DNA from: an uncultured Clostridium sp.
Lineage (GTDB): Bacteria > Bacillota > Clostridia > TANB77 > CAG-508
DNA: 6,970 nt
NCBI GenBank assembly: GCA_900557475.1
Contig: USTA01000039.1
Coordinates: 1 to 6,970, forward strand
Reading direction: 5' to 3'
In this document: one piece after another, positions 6,772 to 6,970 of the stretch
How positions within the stretch are numbered: position 1 is the first letter of the stretch
How the letters are laid out: each line of letters begins with the position of its first letter
Translations under genes and position numbers: made by a program
Notes under the pieces: generated by a model
What the model was told of the DNA's origin: nothing
The model's input: only the letters and a program-made list of their open reading frames with translations
Database searches by the model: none

Positions 6772-6970
6772 ATGAAAAAAGTATTAAAATTTTGTAGTAT
6801 TCTTTTTGTTTTGCTTTTATTAACATATACTATTTCTTTTGGTGCTTCTACTGTAAATAAAGCTGATGCAACTATGAAATTAGTAGAAAATAATGTTTGC
6901 AATATAACATTTGGAAAATATGGCGAATTTGAAAAGAAAATGATAGAATGTAATACTACTGATAAATATG
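6772..6970 (+). CDS. Partial secreted protein with N-terminal signal peptide, function unknown
   Basis: The gene begins at the ATG at 6772-6774, eight bases after a strong AAAAAGGAG ribosome site, and runs off the right edge with 66 complete codons visible. The protein opens with a classic Sec signal peptide: a basic start (MKKVLKF), a hydrophobic core (about residues 9-20) and a small-residue stretch FGAS near 23-26 where cleavage is likely. No lipobox places a Cys at the cleavage site, so a lipoprotein is unlikely. The mature start (STVNKADATMKLVENN onward) contains C43 and C60. It vaguely recalls the N-termini of large clostridial surface proteins, some with von Willebrand A domains, but too little is visible to identify a family. 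It has its own strong promoter and is divergent from folD. Confidence 0.8.
   Translation, partial: MKKVLKFCSILFVLLLLTYTISFGASTVNKADATMKLVENNVCNITFGKYGEFEKKMIECNTTDKY

Noticed and set aside
6639..6902. An 87-residue minus-strand reading frame opposite the secreted-protein gene
   Set aside because: It overlaps a plus-strand gene with a promoter, ribosome site and signal peptide, and crosses into the folD leader. Its composition is that of random AT-rich sequence.

Overview
The window looks like chromosomal DNA from a low-GC, Gram-positive, clostridia-like bacterium (Firmicutes/Bacillota). The evidence is the very AT-rich sequence, strong AGGAGG-type ribosome binding sites, near-consensus vegetative promoters, and protein sequences of clostridial character. 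The species cannot be fixed from the sequence. I see no rRNA, tRNA, CRISPR array, insertion sequence, phage gene or attachment site.

Layout: (1) Positions 3-560, plus strand: the C-terminal part of a protein that enters from the left edge, with a Ser/Asn-rich linker followed by an all-helical, possibly ferritin-like domain. (2) 603-656: a strong hairpin with T-runs on both sides, a shared terminator for the convergent genes. (3) 669-1820, minus strand: a DUF975-type membrane protein with an odd Tyr/Asp-rich loop and a C-terminal zinc ribbon, with its own promoter at 1851-1879. (4) 1933-6600, minus strand: a compact run transcribed in the order folD, priA, def, fmt, with gaps of 23, 18 and 55 bases. 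(5) 6601-6771: a divergent intergenic region with a strong plus-strand promoter and a weaker candidate minus-strand promoter. (6) 6772 to the right edge, plus strand: the start of a secreted protein.

The four-gene run is coherent. FolD interconverts methylene-, methenyl- and 10-formyl-tetrahydrofolate; Fmt uses 10-formyl-tetrahydrofolate to formylate initiator Met-tRNA; Def removes the formyl group from new proteins. PriA, the replication restart helicase, commonly sits beside def and fmt in Firmicutes. The rsmB (sun) gene that often follows fmt in Bacillus-type clusters is absent here, and the DUF975 gene occupies that place.

Most of the window is ordinary housekeeping sequence. The items most worth a second look are the linker fusion at the left edge, the Tyr/Asp loop plus zinc ribbon of the DUF975 protein, and the unidentified secreted protein at the right edge. 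I found no convincing sign of an undescribed multi-gene system.
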